A stretch of DNA of 64,000 nucleotides from Thamnidium elegans (taxonomy: Eukaryota; Mucoromycota; Mucoromycetes; Mucorales; Mucoraceae), in NCBI GenBank assembly GCA_025201345.1, contig JAIXMG010000029.1:404678-468677 (forward strand), read 5' to 3'. Below, piece after piece: positions 45,443 to 54,975 of this stretch. The number at the start of each line of letters is the position of its first letter. Within the stretch, counting starts at the first letter, position 1. The translations under genes were made by a program, and so were the position numbers. The notes beneath the pieces are model-generated. The model saw only the letters and a program-made list of their open reading frames with translations. It was not told the DNA's origin and made no database searches.

Positions 45443-46444
45443 TGATGATCAGATTTTGGTGTTTAATAAAAATTTCTATTTTTTCTCTCTTAAGCGTTGT
45501 TACGCTCTTTTAAATGTAAGGGTAATACAAGCTATTCCTTTTTATTCAATAAAATGGAACAAAAGTTCTTGATAAAATAAGTTTAGTAACTTTACTGCTT
45601 AGTTTTCCTAAATATCCCTCTATAATTCCTCACTGATTGGCTCCCATTCGGAATAATACATTTCTTGGAGAACAACAGATCTAGGATTAATTGCAGATAT
45701 TTCATTACCATAAGTCAAAGTAAAATCCATTTCTTTTATTCTTTGTGAATCTATTTATATTCCCCGCACTCTTCGAACTGTGGTGAAGTTAAGGTGCACC
45801 TATCAGAATTCTAATGTTATTCACAGTTTATAAAAATTATCATTTTTATAGAAATAAAACAACCTTCTTCCCCTTTTCTGTAATTTTTGTATTATCTAAA
45901 TTTTGGAGCTTTAGTCTTAAGTCATCCTAGTTTATTAATATTGTTTTATGGTGACTACTTTTTCTTCATATATGTCATTCTAGTTTATTCTAAATTTAAT
46001 ATTTATGCTTATCGTTTTACCTCCTCCACTTTTTCTTTTTTTTTTACAAAACCAAAAACTTTACTTTTTCTTTAATTTTTATTTTATAATAATTTTTACC
46101 AACAATCCTTTTGGTTAGTTTTTATCAATTATTAACATTTTTAAAATTCCCCTTTTCTAATTATTTTATTTTAAAATAGTTGGTATTAAAAAAAATATAA
46201 TTAAAACAGTTGTCCACATCACATTTGGTGCCTTCTATCAGGAAAAGGATCATTCGAGAAGTCTTAAATTATTCAAACTTCAAGAATACCTGCTGGTTTT
46301 ATATTTAATTAACACTATAAGTATCATGTCTCTTCAAATGTTCCAATTACCAAAGAGGGATATCTACAACCATTACATCTTTTTTCTTTTTTGTATATAT
46401 ATTTATTTATCTTATATATCCTCAATTTTTATATTTATAATATC
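45443..46444. other. Gene-free region
   Basis: About 1 kb. A minus-strand stretch at about 45615-45740 could encode 36 residues (MDFTLTYGNEISAINPRS...) with an AG acceptor just upstream, which might be a fragment of a decayed gene. Otherwise AT-rich sequence with nothing recognised. Confidence 0.35.
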
Positions 46445-46886
46445 TGTTGTACTTACGTAGTATATTCAATGATACAAATTTATACATAACTTATACAAGT
46501 ATATGTTCTCACATATTGCTTACATAAGTTATACACAAATGTTGTATATTACATATATCTACTCAGACACCTTCTATTGTTCTCTTTTATCGATTATATA
46601 AGCATTAGACTGTTTTAATTCTTATCAAGGACAGATAACTGGTTCATAAATAATGCCCCAATTATTTTGAACGAACAAGCCTCTATCCTGGATCTTTTAT
46701 TTAGAAAAGCCAATTAGAAAGATAATAAGCATTGCCGCTGTTACAATTGACCTTCTAAAGAAACTATTTATAATTCCAAATTGCTCATCCACTATTAGAT
46801 GGTTAACATTGTCCATGTTTCATATTAAGTGGATAAGCGCTTATTTAACTTATTTTGTATATAAGGTACACATTATTTCATTAACA
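46445..46886 (+). repeat. LTR-like dispersed repeat, copy A
   Basis: About 442 bp from TGTTGTACTTACGTA to TTCATTAACA, matching copy B at 50652-51098 along its length (for example CTTACATAAG, AACAAGCCTCTATC, GCCAATTAGAAA, TTGACCTTCTAAAGAA, GATAAGCGCTTATT, GTATATAAGG). TG...CA ends and a TATA box near the 3' end look like a solo LTR. No target duplication seen. Confidence 0.6.
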
Positions 46887-46904
46887 AGTACTTTTACGGC
46901 AAAT

Positions 46905-46920
46905 CGGCCCTATAGGGCCG
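46905..46920. repeat. 16-bp palindrome, copy 1
   Basis: CGGCCCTATAGGGCCG, perfectly self-complementary. It is followed by GTCACAAAAA, like the second copy (ATTACAAAAA). See copy 2 at 47088. Confidence 0.6.
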
Positions 46921-47087
46921 GTCACAAAAAATCATTTTTTACGATAATATTTTTTAAAGAAATATGTTTATGAAAACATTAACCTCCACATCTTCTATAT
47001 ATTCTTACAATTTTTTATAAAAAAAGAAGGACACTTGCCTCACAAATATTTCATCACAAAGTTGGTCAGTATTTCAAAAAAATTAAT

Positions 47088-47103
47088 CGGCCCTATAGGG
47101 CCG
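47088..47103. repeat. 16-bp palindrome, copy 2, beside TTAA
   Basis: The same 16-bp palindrome, directly preceded by TTAAT (TTAA at 47083-47086). piggyBac elements always insert at TTAA and many have CCCTA-type ends, and a piggyBac-like transposase fragment starts 84 bp away. I read this as that element's terminus; this is inference. Confidence 0.5.
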
Positions 47104-47186
47104 ATTACAAAAATAGAAAAAAAAAAAAAAAGCTGTAGCAATATATTTTTTTTAAAAAAATGAATAGGTTATACCTTTATAAATGA

Positions 47187-47687
47187 TTACATGGGAATAT
47201 TATTATTCATTTCTTGGGCAAAATGTAGCTGATGGCATTTTTGGCACATGGCATTAAGGTTGCATGCGCATCTTTTAGAAACCAGAGGAGAAGGTTTTAC
47301 ACCTCGCTCCTTGCATGTTCTACATACCAATCTTTTTCTTTCAGGATATTGGGCAAGAACTACATACCTGTGAGCTTCACCAGAAGTTCGGCTTCTTGTA
47401 TTTATAGGCCCTGCCTCTTCATAATTCCCGAAATCCTTGACCTTTTTGAGCAAAGACTGCGCAAGCCTGCATTTAAAATCGGAATGAAGAATCCCTTCTG
47501 CATTATTCCCCCAGATCTTATAACAGCTGAAAGCATTGGCTTCAGCGATACCAAACACAAATGACAAAAAGCGAACTTCCCAACGATAAGTCTTCATTAT
47601 ATCATGAAAAGAAACCATGTTGTCTCTGCGGTTGTTGTTGGCATCTACACTGCCTATGATGAAGAAAAAACAAAAATCAATTATCAA
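47187..47687 (-). pseudogene. piggyBac-like transposase, C-terminal remnant
   Basis: The frame holds the end of a DDE_Tnp_1_7 (piggyBac) transposase. DNMVSFHDIMKTYRWEVRFL then FVFGIAEANAFSCYKIW corresponds to the family block R..KWW..LFFHLLDIALVNAYILY. The C-terminus has a cross-brace cysteine domain (CRTCKERG, then RCACNLNAMCQKCHQLHF), typical of piggyBac. The catalytic N-terminal part is missing: upstream of 47640 the frame turns into unrelated sequence (FCFFFIIGS). It is a 5'-truncated, presumably inactive copy. Target specificity would be TTAA. Confidence 0.75.
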
Positions 47688-47689
47688 AT

Positions 47690-48996
47690 ATCACCTAAGC
47701 CAAAAAAATTTACTCTATCCGCTGAGATTCAGCGAGCAGTTAACGAATCCATTTCTGAGCGAATTTTTGGATGGATGAGGTGAACTCGTTTTTCTTAACG
47801 GATCCATTTCCATTTTAGCATATTTTTTTATTTTTTTTTTAGGGAACGAATTATACTGAAACAGTATTTTTTTTTACGATAGAAGGGTCATATATATTAT
47901 AGTTTAATTATTGTTTTTATTAAAAAAATTTAAATAAATATATACATTTATAATAAGGATGCTAATGGTGTAGTAAATACAATTATATGAACTGTTACAG
48001 GAGAGACCCCTGTGCTTGAACGTGGTAGAGAATATAAAGAATACAGGTAATAGAATATACAGCAGTTTAAACGATCTAAATGGGTACTTACATATGCAGC
48101 TCCGTAAACTAAAGTATTGAACTACGGCTTTTTTTTTAAAAAAAAAAGGATAAAGTCAGTAAAGCGGAAGTTTTTTTTATTTATTATTGCTCATTCCAAA
48201 TAAGAACTTACATTAGAGATGGGTACAACATGAGTATAGGAGACACAACCTAGTTTAAATAAAATTAGAAGGTGAATATGGAGAAAGAAAAAGTATGTTA
48301 CCGATTGCCTAGAGGAAACAGTTCATGTTTGTCTATTTAAAAAAAAATTAGAATAGTGTACACAAGAATAATAAGCTTAATCGTTAATATATGGTATTAT
48401 TATACATACAAAGAGAGATTAAAAAAAAAAAGTGGAAGAAAGAAATAAAGAAATAGAAAAAAAAAGTGAGCAAAAAAGAGAAAGAGAAAGAAAAAGAAAA
48501 AACGAAAAAACGAAAAAAAAAAGAATTTATACATAAAAAAACTAAAATAAATAAATAAAAGCATTCAAAAGCAACCACTTCAGCATTTTTCTATACTAAA
48601 AGCCTTGATTCCTCGACTAATGTATTGACCAAAATTGGCATCAACATCTTAGGGTTAACTTTGGTAGCATTACTATTCTTTTTATTTAGTCTTTAACACC
48701 TTGTTTATTACAAAGAAAAAAAAAGACGTTACCACCTTCCACTTATTGCACTGATCGATAATATAAAAAAAACCAGCAAGAGGTAGAAGGCAGAGTGATA
48801 GTAAACAGAGGTCAAAATCACGGTAAATATATATTTACCAACTGTTGTAATGTAAATGGAATTTTTTTTAAAAAAATAAATTTACTACAAAAATAAAATA
48901 AAATAATCTTACTGCTAGTATACAGCTCGTATGAAAATAACTTGACCCAATACAATATAAAAAACTCGACGAGATATATAACTTTAAACGGTTTTC
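47690..48996. other. Decayed repeat-rich region
   Basis: No gene. It contains two related 13- to 15-bp words, TTAACGAATCCATTTC (about 47740) and TTAACGGATCCATTTC (about 47798), a small palindrome CGCTGAGATTCAGCG, and a polypurine tract at about 48420-48525. Confidence 0.4.
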
Positions 48997-49124
48997 TTAG
49001 GGACCACCGGTCTGTACATAGGGAAGCTTAGGATCGGGTAACCGGTGGTCCGAAAGCAGTATCCCTAAGTACACACCGGTGGTCCGAAAGATTTGTCCCT
49101 AAATACACACCGGTGGTCCGAAAG
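48997..49124. repeat. 34-bp tandem repeats with ACCGGTGGTCC core
   Basis: The unit starts ACCGGTGGTCCGAAAG and ends CCCTAA(g/a)TACAC. Copies start at 49041, 49075 and 49109 (exact 34-bp period; the third is partial). An inverted half-copy TTAGGGACCACCGGT lies at 48997-49011. It borders the 3' end of the MULE/OTU remnant and may be its terminal or subterminal repeat. Confidence 0.75.
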
Positions 49125-49194
49125 ACTTTAAAAAATATAAGGAAAAAAATGTAGTTTATTCTGAAAAATAAAGTATATGTTGATAAAAAAAAAG

Positions 49195-50635
49195 TTATTG
49201 TTCTTCGTCGGAGGATTGGATTTCAACGAGCTCATGCTTTTCCGCGTCAAAAGTCCCGCCTTCGTTGTGTTTCGGGAACTGACCAAAAATATTCCACGTT
49301 CTTTTAAATAATTTGACGTATGACTCGTCTACATGAAAGTACATGTTACTGACAGTAGGATATTTCATTCGTCTATGACCGAACTTGACTGTCATCCAGT
49401 GTAAATTTCTCACATTTTGAATGTGGTAAGGTTGTACCTTTATCTTTGGTTTTACGGGAACACCAAGTGGCAAAAGAGTGACAGCTTCGTTGTAATATCC
49501 TATTATAGCGGCATCGCCATACGTACACACAGGTATGTTGTATGCATCCGCAACGACTTGAGCACAATCTGGATAGGTAAACCAGACAGGCATACTTTTG
49601 GGATTTTCATACATGTCTGATTTGATGTTCCTTTCTAGATTTATAATGTCGAAAGCAAAATTTTTTACATACTTGTCCTTCTTAGATTCAAATGCTACTA
49701 GCATATCTTTCTTGACATCTATATCTATTTTCATCGCCATAGTGGAGATAGGCAATAGCTCTGTAGCCACAGTTTCCGTCTCCAAGAGGGTCGAATATAG
49801 CCTTTACGTTAGTTTGGTCAATACAAGAATGTAATTTCGAAAGATTCATTCGTTTAGTAGCACTATGACTATTGATACAACTTCTTTTTTTTTCGAGCAA
49901 ATCCGAAATACATTCTTGAGTACGCTTTCTTTTGATACTAACGTATAAACCAGTATTATTATTTTCCTCAATCATCAAATTCGTATCAGATGTCAGATCT
50001 AACATTTCTTCCTCGATGTCTTCGTAAGCGAATCCAAATAAATCATTGGGAACAAACTTTAAAACGTCTGACTTCTTACTCTTTGCAACCACAGGAGATC
50101 TTTTTTTAGCCATCATTTCCAATGCTTTGTGCTTGCCATAAACCAGTCGATTGCGTCTGAAGGCAGACTTTCTTACGAAATCCTTCTTAAATGAACTAAG
50201 TCTAATCGATTTTCTTGGACGGCCAGGAGGTCTTACATCGTTATTACCTGGAAGACTCAACGAAATCTCAGTCATATTGGTCGAATCGAAATCAGTTATC
50301 TGCAGGAGCTTATCCAATGCACTCATCAATTGAACCGTTTTTTTATAGTCATGATTAAAAGAGCGGAACACTTTCTCGAGATTTGAGATCTGCTTCATCC
50401 AAGGTTCTTGCATAGACTGACAATTGCAAGGAGCGGCAATATCAGCGGCATCTCCTAGAAGCTCACATCTAAGCGACACAAGAGCATGATGAGTAACATC
50501 TCCTATCAAATCCTTTAGGCGAGGATCTCTAGCAACTAACACATCTACCCCGTTCATTTCTTTCAATTGGATAGCTTTATATCCTCTTTCAAAATCAAGT
50601 AAGTTACTGCATATCGTATCGAATGACAAATCCAA
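49195..50635 (-). pseudogene. MULE-like remnant with frameshifted OTU cysteine protease
   Basis: Two overlapping minus-strand frames (49688-50635 and 49195-49785) are parts of one protein. The upstream frame has a cysteine pair CNCQSM, then DVRPPGRPRKSIRLSS, which is the basic PPGRP linker found after the SWIM zinc finger in Mutator-like transposases. It then starts an OTU domain: FDPLGDGNCGYRAIAYLHYG with the catalytic Asp-Cys. The second frame continues it (VKKDMLVAFESKKDKY, VVADAYNIPVCTYG) up to the catalytic His in NLHWMTVKFG. The shift is a single-base change near 49718-49735. Transposase-linked OTU domains are known in some MULEs. The DDE core is missing, so the copy is dead. Confidence 0.75.
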
Positions 50636-50651
50636 AGGTTGAAGAGAAAAC

Positions 50652-51098
50652 TGTTATATCTACGTATTATATTTCAATAAATACTAATTTATATATACTT
50701 ATACAAGTCATATCCTCATATGTCACTTACATAAGCTATACACAAATCACAGTATTTATTTACAAATTAATCTCAGATACATTCTATTGTTCTATCGCTT
50801 TGATCATAAAACGAGAAGACTACTTAAACTCTTGACAAACAGAAGATAACTGGTTTACATAAATAATTGTCACATTATTTATAATCAACAAGCCTCTATC
50901 TTACGTCTTTTGTTAAAGAAGCCAATTAGAAACATAATACTCATCGCTGCTATTGTAATTGACCTTCTAAAGAATCTATTTATCTTTCCAGATTGCTCAT
51001 TCATTAATGTCTCGTTGGAACTGTCCAAGTTTCACATTAATGATAAGCGCTTATTCAACCCATAATATGTATATAAGGCACACACTTTTTCATTAATA
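50652..51098 (+). repeat. LTR-like dispersed repeat, copy B
   Basis: Diverged direct copy of 46445-46886, same orientation, from TGTTATATCTACGTA to TTTTTCATTAAT, including GTATATAAGG near the 3' end. It abuts the truncated start of the MULE remnant, which it may have disrupted. Confidence 0.6.
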
Positions 51099-51129
51099 AA
51101 AACGACAATCTATTCTTAGTCTGATAATT

Positions 51130-51198
51130 ATCTAGTTATTTTACTTTTTTATTTTATTTTTTGATATAACTTTTATTTTATAACCGTTAATATCACAG
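51130..51198 (+). repeat. Half-copy of foldback MITE
   Basis: TTTTTTGATATAACTTTTAT then TTTATAACCGTTAATATCAC resembles the right half of the 21006-21165 element, ending ATATCACAGT. A shorter related end lies at about 56692-56710. Confidence 0.45.
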
Positions 51199-51199
51199 T

Positions 51200-51508
51200 A
51201 TGCCCATTTACAAGCAGTCGGATGTAGATACGGTTAAGGATTTGGCATGTAATGTCAACAAGAATAAGCTTTCTGGAAAGTTCAGGTCTGCTCCTGCTGG
51301 TTCTTCTTCTTCTGGTACTTCGGCTTCTTCCGGATTAATTGCTCCTCGTGCTCCTAAGCGTTCTAATGTTGAAACTGATGCATCTGATGTGTATCATCAA
51401 TCGTCAAACATGTTCAGACATGCTACTAACAATGTTCGTGCAGCTGCTTCTTCTTCCCCTGACTTGTCCTCAGTCATCCCTAATGGAAAACATTTTGATG
51501 CTTCATAA
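51200..51508 (+). CDS. Hypothetical 102-aa frame, truncated by transposon insertion
   Basis: Starts MPIYKQSDVDTVKDLACNVN, followed by a Ser/Ala/Gly/Pro-rich middle (SAPAGSSSSGTSASSG) and PKRSNVETDASDVYHQSSNM. Its last codons (GKHFDAS) lie inside the inverted-repeat arm that begins at 51485, so the natural 3' end has been replaced. It could be the start of a transposon ORF or of a lost gene. I do not recognise it. Codon use is richer in G and C than the flanking transposon genes. Confidence 0.4.
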   Translation: MPIYKQSDVDTVKDLACNVNKNKLSGKFRSAPAGSSSSGTSASSGLIAPRAPKRSNVETDASDVYHQSSNMFRHATNNVRAAASSSPDLSSVIPNGKHFDAS

Positions 51509-51859
51509 ACTTTTATTTTTTATATAAATATTTTAGTTTCTATAAATTTATAACTTTTCTAAATTTTCATAATAATCCTTGATAATTTGATCATCATCAA
51601 ATTCAGATTCCCATATCCAACAATTCTCACTTTCGTCATAATCTTTCCATTTTACAAAATATTTTGTTCTTTTTTTATATTTTCTATGATTTAATATTTT
51701 CTCAATTTCATAGCTATTATTTTGAGTAGCAGTAGTTATCGTTTCATCATCAATGCTCATACTATTCATGTTTAATAAGGTATTTAGTAAATTATTTTGT
51801 TTTCGCTTCATATTATCAATTCTAAATACTTCATAATCTTCCAAATTATCTAAATTATC
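51485..51859. repeat. Inverted-repeat arm 1 of the chromodomain transposon
   Basis: 375 bp starting GGAAAACATTTTGATGCTTC. Its reverse complement is at 54976-55074 plus 56373-56649 (376 bp once the inserted element is removed), differing by one extra A. The arm encodes the whole chromodomain and the transposase stop codon. Confidence 0.85.
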
Positions 51860-52656
51860 CTCTACGTAACTTGATGGGTAATTAAACTCGTCATACATCC
51901 AATTAGAGAAATGTGGTAATACTGGAATATTATATAAATTAATAAATGTTTGTATATTACTTAATAAAAATGATAGTTTTAATTGTAAATTATACAATCT
52001 TATAGAATCTATTTTTAGTACCTTATTACTATTATCAAACCTTTTAAATTTATCACCTAGTCTACCAAATACATTTTCTATTCTACTCCTAAAACTTCCA
52101 AAAGTTTCATTAAAACAAATTTGTTTTTCAGTTAAATTTATATTCTTCTTCTTTCTATATGGATATATAAAGTTATCATTTGTAATACTTTCATTACCAT
52201 ACTTACTACAATTTTCTAAGAATTGTTCAATAAAAAGATTATATCCACCGTCAACTGCAATACAATCGTTTTCATTTAATTTTAATTCTAATTTCATTTT
52301 TAAAAACATACTTCCATCATTATATTTCTTACAGGGTAAACTTTCTGATACAAACAGTATGATATTATTTATATCGCAGATTACTTGCGTTCTAAAACCA
52401 GACTTTTTAAATTTGTAAGAATACATATCTTTTCCTCTTGTATATAAATCAGTATAGTTAACTCTACTATCATGACCATCAAGTAAAAGAGTTATGTGTT
52501 TAAAATTTTCGGGATTATTCTTATCAGCATTTGCTATTCTTGAAATTATAGAACTACACATGTTTTCTAATAAATTGGTTATAATTCTATTTAAGTCATT
52601 ATAATTTGTTTCCCAAAAAGTTTTATATATATCATGAAATGATGTATATGGAATAT

Positions 52657-52664
52657 AATCATTC
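52657..52664. repeat. Merlin target site duplication, left copy
   Basis: AATCATTC, identical to 54647-54654 and directly flanking the element ends. Confidence 0.85.
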
Positions 52665-52781
52665 GGATGTATATGCATATAAGTCTCAGGTCAATTTTAA
52701 ACACCGAATATTTTACTTTTTGTATAAAATTGATTTTCCTTTTAAATATAAAATATAGTTTAGAATAATACATTATATAAT

Positions 52782-53660
52782 ATGTTTATAGAGTCATATC
52801 AAAATTTGAAGCATATATTTGACAATGAAGATAACGCATTAAATTACTTAATAGAAAATAAGTATGTGAATAAGTTTGATAAGTGCAGCATATGTAACTA
52901 TGATATGAAATTAAATTTTAAGAAAAAGTTATACGTATGTAAATATTATAAATGCAGAAAAGCATTATCACCATTAAAAGGAACAATATTTAATAAGTTA
53001 AGATTACCATTAAATATTCAATTACATATACTATATTTATTTTTAGGTAAAGCTCCTTCGTCTTTTATAAGTTCAAGTTTACAAATTGATAAAAATACAG
53101 TAAGTAGATATAGTAAATTATTTAGAAAGTACATAAAAGATAAGCAACTTATTAAGCCAAGAAATAAAATAGGAGGAAGAAATGAAATTGTTGAAATCGA
53201 TGAAACTAAAATAGCGAAGAGAAAATATAATAAAGGACATAGTGTAGAAGGTGCATGGGTTATTGGAGGTATACAAAGAAGTAGATTAAAGAATAAAGTT
53301 AAAAATGAAAATAAAAAAATATTTTTAGAACCTATTGAAGAAAGAAATATAGAAAATATTAATGAAATAATAGAAAAATACATTAAGAAAGGTACTACAA
53401 TATATACAGATTGTTGGAAAGGGTATAATAATTTAAGTAAAATAGGATATAAACATAAAACAGTTAATCATAAAAAACATTTTAAAGATCCGGTTACAGG
53501 AGTCCATACAAATACAATAGAAGGAACATGGAATGGACTAAAGCAAAGTATTATACCAAGAAATAGAAATAAAAAGGACATAGTCTTATATTTAAGGGAA
53601 TATCAATGGAGAAAAAAGAATAGAGAATATAATATTTGGAAAAACTTTTTAAAAGATTAA
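52782..53660 (+). CDS. Merlin/IS1595-type transposase, 292 aa
   Basis: Cut-and-paste transposase of the DDE_Tnp_IS1595 (ISXO2-like) family, called Merlin in eukaryotes. The N-terminus has a zinc-ribbon-like domain (CSICNYDMKLN then CKYYKCRKALSPLKGT). A helix-turn-helix region follows (SSSLQIDKNTVSRYSKLFRK). The catalytic triad is visible: Asp in IVEIDETKIAKRKYNKG, Asp in GTTIYTDCWKGYNNLSK, and the third acidic residue in THTNTIEGTWNGLKQSI-like context (VHTNTIEGTWNGLK). The reading frame is open and of normal length (about 290 aa). Codon use is extremely A-rich (AAA, AAT, ATA), unlike host genes, which suggests separate ancestry. The likely target duplication is 8 bp, as seen at this insertion. 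Confidence 0.92.
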   Translation: MFIESYQNLKHIFDNEDNALNYLIENKYVNKFDKCSICNYDMKLNFKKKLYVCKYYKCRKALSPLKGTIFNKLRLPLNIQLHILYLFLGKAPSSFISSSLQIDKNTVSRYSKLFRKYIKDKQLIKPRNKIGGRNEIVEIDETKIAKRKYNKGHSVEGAWVIGGIQRSRLKNKVKNENKKIFLEPIEERNIENINEIIEKYIKKGTTIYTDCWKGYNNLSKIGYKHKTVNHKKHFKDPVTGVHTNTIEGTWNGLKQSIIPRNRNKKDIVLYLREYQWRKKNREYNIWKNFLKD

Positions 53661-53690
53661 AAATTGAATTTACGTATAATAAAAAAATAA

Positions 53691-54614
53691 ATGAATAAAG
53701 ATAATTTATATTTTAATATTAAAAAATCAAAATATTTATATTTGATACTAAAAATAAAAAAATTAGAATTAAGAGTTAATACATTAAAAAAAGAAAATGT
53801 ATTCTATAAAAATTTAAATAAAAATAATGAAACCATAGAGAATAAGTGCTCCCGAGAAATATATTATGAAACAAAAGAAAACAAAGATGAAGAATATAAT
53901 CATATTAGCAAGAACACAAATATAGAAAATACATTAGATTTTAATATTGACGATAATAATAATAATAATATATGCGAAGATTGTGGATTTGAAATTAATG
54001 AAAATGGATGTATTTGTCCTGATATATGTAAAAATAAAGATTGTGAAAATTATGACGAAGATGAGTATAATAAAATATGTAATATATGTAAAAATAAATT
54101 AGATAATAGCAACACTTTGGATGATGAATTAGATGAATTATATGAGGAGTCAAATACATTAAGTGATGTTGAAATGGGAGAAGAATTATGTAATGAAAAT
54201 TATCCCAAAACTTATACAAATAAAAAAAGAAAAAAGTATAATAAATTAAATGAAGACGACGAAAATTTAAAAGTTATAAATAAACTAAGTAAACTAAATT
54301 TAAATATACATAAGAATAAACAAGATAGTGTATTTGACAAAATAAAACTAAATAATAGAAATACATTAAAATTATTTAATGATATATATATAAAATACAG
54401 TAATAGCCAAATTGATGACAATTATATTAATGATATTTATGAAATTTATGATAAAAATAAATCAAGGTTCATGAAAAATTTAGAAATTAGTTCTAAAATA
54501 TATAATAATAAAAAAGTATCTAATAGTAATTTTGTTTTTCCTTTATACACATTTAATAGCATAAAGAAAACATCGATTGATAACTTTATAACTTTGATAG
54601 AAAAATTGGTTTAA
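53691..54614 (+). CDS. Asn-rich accessory protein of the Merlin element, 307 aa
   Basis: Second ORF in the Merlin element, 30 bp after the transposase stop, same strand. Residues 1-45 are Lys-rich with a leucine-rich helix (KYLYLILKIKKLELRVNTLK). Residues about 95-145 hold a cysteine-rich segment (CEDCGFEINENGCICPDICK, then CNICKNKL) that resembles a zinc-binding module. The rest is Asn/Asp/Lys/Glu-rich with SNTLSDVEMGEE and a basic KKRKKYNKL stretch. The last 72 bp overlap, antisense, the interrupted minus-strand frame that crosses into the element. I do not recognise the family. A role in DNA or transposase binding is possible only by position. Merlin elements normally encode just one protein. 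Confidence 0.7.
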   Translation: MNKDNLYFNIKKSKYLYLILKIKKLELRVNTLKKENVFYKNLNKNNETIENKCSREIYYETKENKDEEYNHISKNTNIENTLDFNIDDNNNNNICEDCGFEINENGCICPDICKNKDCENYDEDEYNKICNICKNKLDNSNTLDDELDELYEESNTLSDVEMGEELCNENYPKTYTNKKRKKYNKLNEDDENLKVINKLSKLNLNIHKNKQDSVFDKIKLNNRNTLKLFNDIYIKYSNSQIDDNYINDIYEIYDKNKSRFMKNLEISSKIYNNKKVSNSNFVFPLYTFNSIKKTSIDNFITLIEKLV

Positions 54615-54646
54615 AAAATATATGAGACCTTTATACATAATGACCC

Positions 54647-54654
54647 AATCATTC
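54647..54654. repeat. Merlin target site duplication, right copy
   Basis: AATCATTC, identical to 52657-52664. Confidence 0.85.
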
Positions 54655-54975
54655 ATATCTCTAATAGACTTGCCAGATATAATATGATATATAATTAGTA
54701 ATCCTTTCTCTAAGTTTCTATATGGCATTTTGTAGTCATATTTATTAAATAATACATTCAGAAAGAAAAATATTGGTGTTGGACCTAATTTTTCAAATAA
54801 CTCTAATTTTATTTCCTCGATTAATTTTACATTCTGTAATTTTGTTCTATGTTTATAAATATCTTCTTTAATTTTCCATTCTTCATCCAAAAAACTCCAA
54901 TATTTTAATTTTATATTTATTAAATCTTCGTATATTAGTCTATCCATTTTTTTATTATAGGATAATTCAATTTAT

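Larger units (their letters stand above)
52665..54646 (+). mobile_element. Merlin (IS1595/ISXO2-type) DNA transposon, 1982 bp
   Basis: The left end GGATGTATATGCATATAAGT and the right end, inverted, GGGTCATTATGTATAAAGGT are imperfect terminal repeats that both continue with TCTCA and TTTTAAAC. They are flanked by an exact 8-bp duplication AATCATTC, as expected for Merlin (8-9 bp). It carries two plus-strand genes: the transposase and an Asn-rich accessory protein. It is inserted in the DDE_Tnp_4-like transposase gene. Both ORFs are open, so the copy may be recent. Confidence 0.88.
51548..54947 (-). pseudogene. DDE_Tnp_4-like transposase fused to a chromodomain, split by a Merlin insertion
   Basis: The N-terminal part is 54647-54947 (MDRLIYEDLINIKLKYWSFL to GKSIRDMND, a helix-turn-helix-like region with FEKLGPTPIFFFLNVLF). 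The C-terminal part is 51548-52656 plus the target copy. Across the 8-bp duplication the two parts join in frame to 470 codons including stop (1410 nt). The catalytic core shows ITLLLDGHDSRVNYTD (first Asp), NDCIAVDGGYNLF (second Asp) and FGSFRSRIENVFGRLGDKF (Glu), the DDE_Tnp_4/IS5-like layout. Residues about 415-465 are a chromodomain (YEIEKILNHRKYKKRTKYFV, KWKDYDESENCWIWESEF). In its present state the gene is interrupted and presumed inactive. Confidence 0.8.

Noticed and set aside
45615..45740. Minus-strand 36-codon fragment MDFTLTYGNEISAINPRS...
   Set aside because: Reads like protein but no partner exon was found upstream; kept only as a note in the intergenic entry.
49417..49834. Plus-strand frames over the OTU region
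   Set aside because: Antisense to the OTU-coding strand and without recognisable domains.
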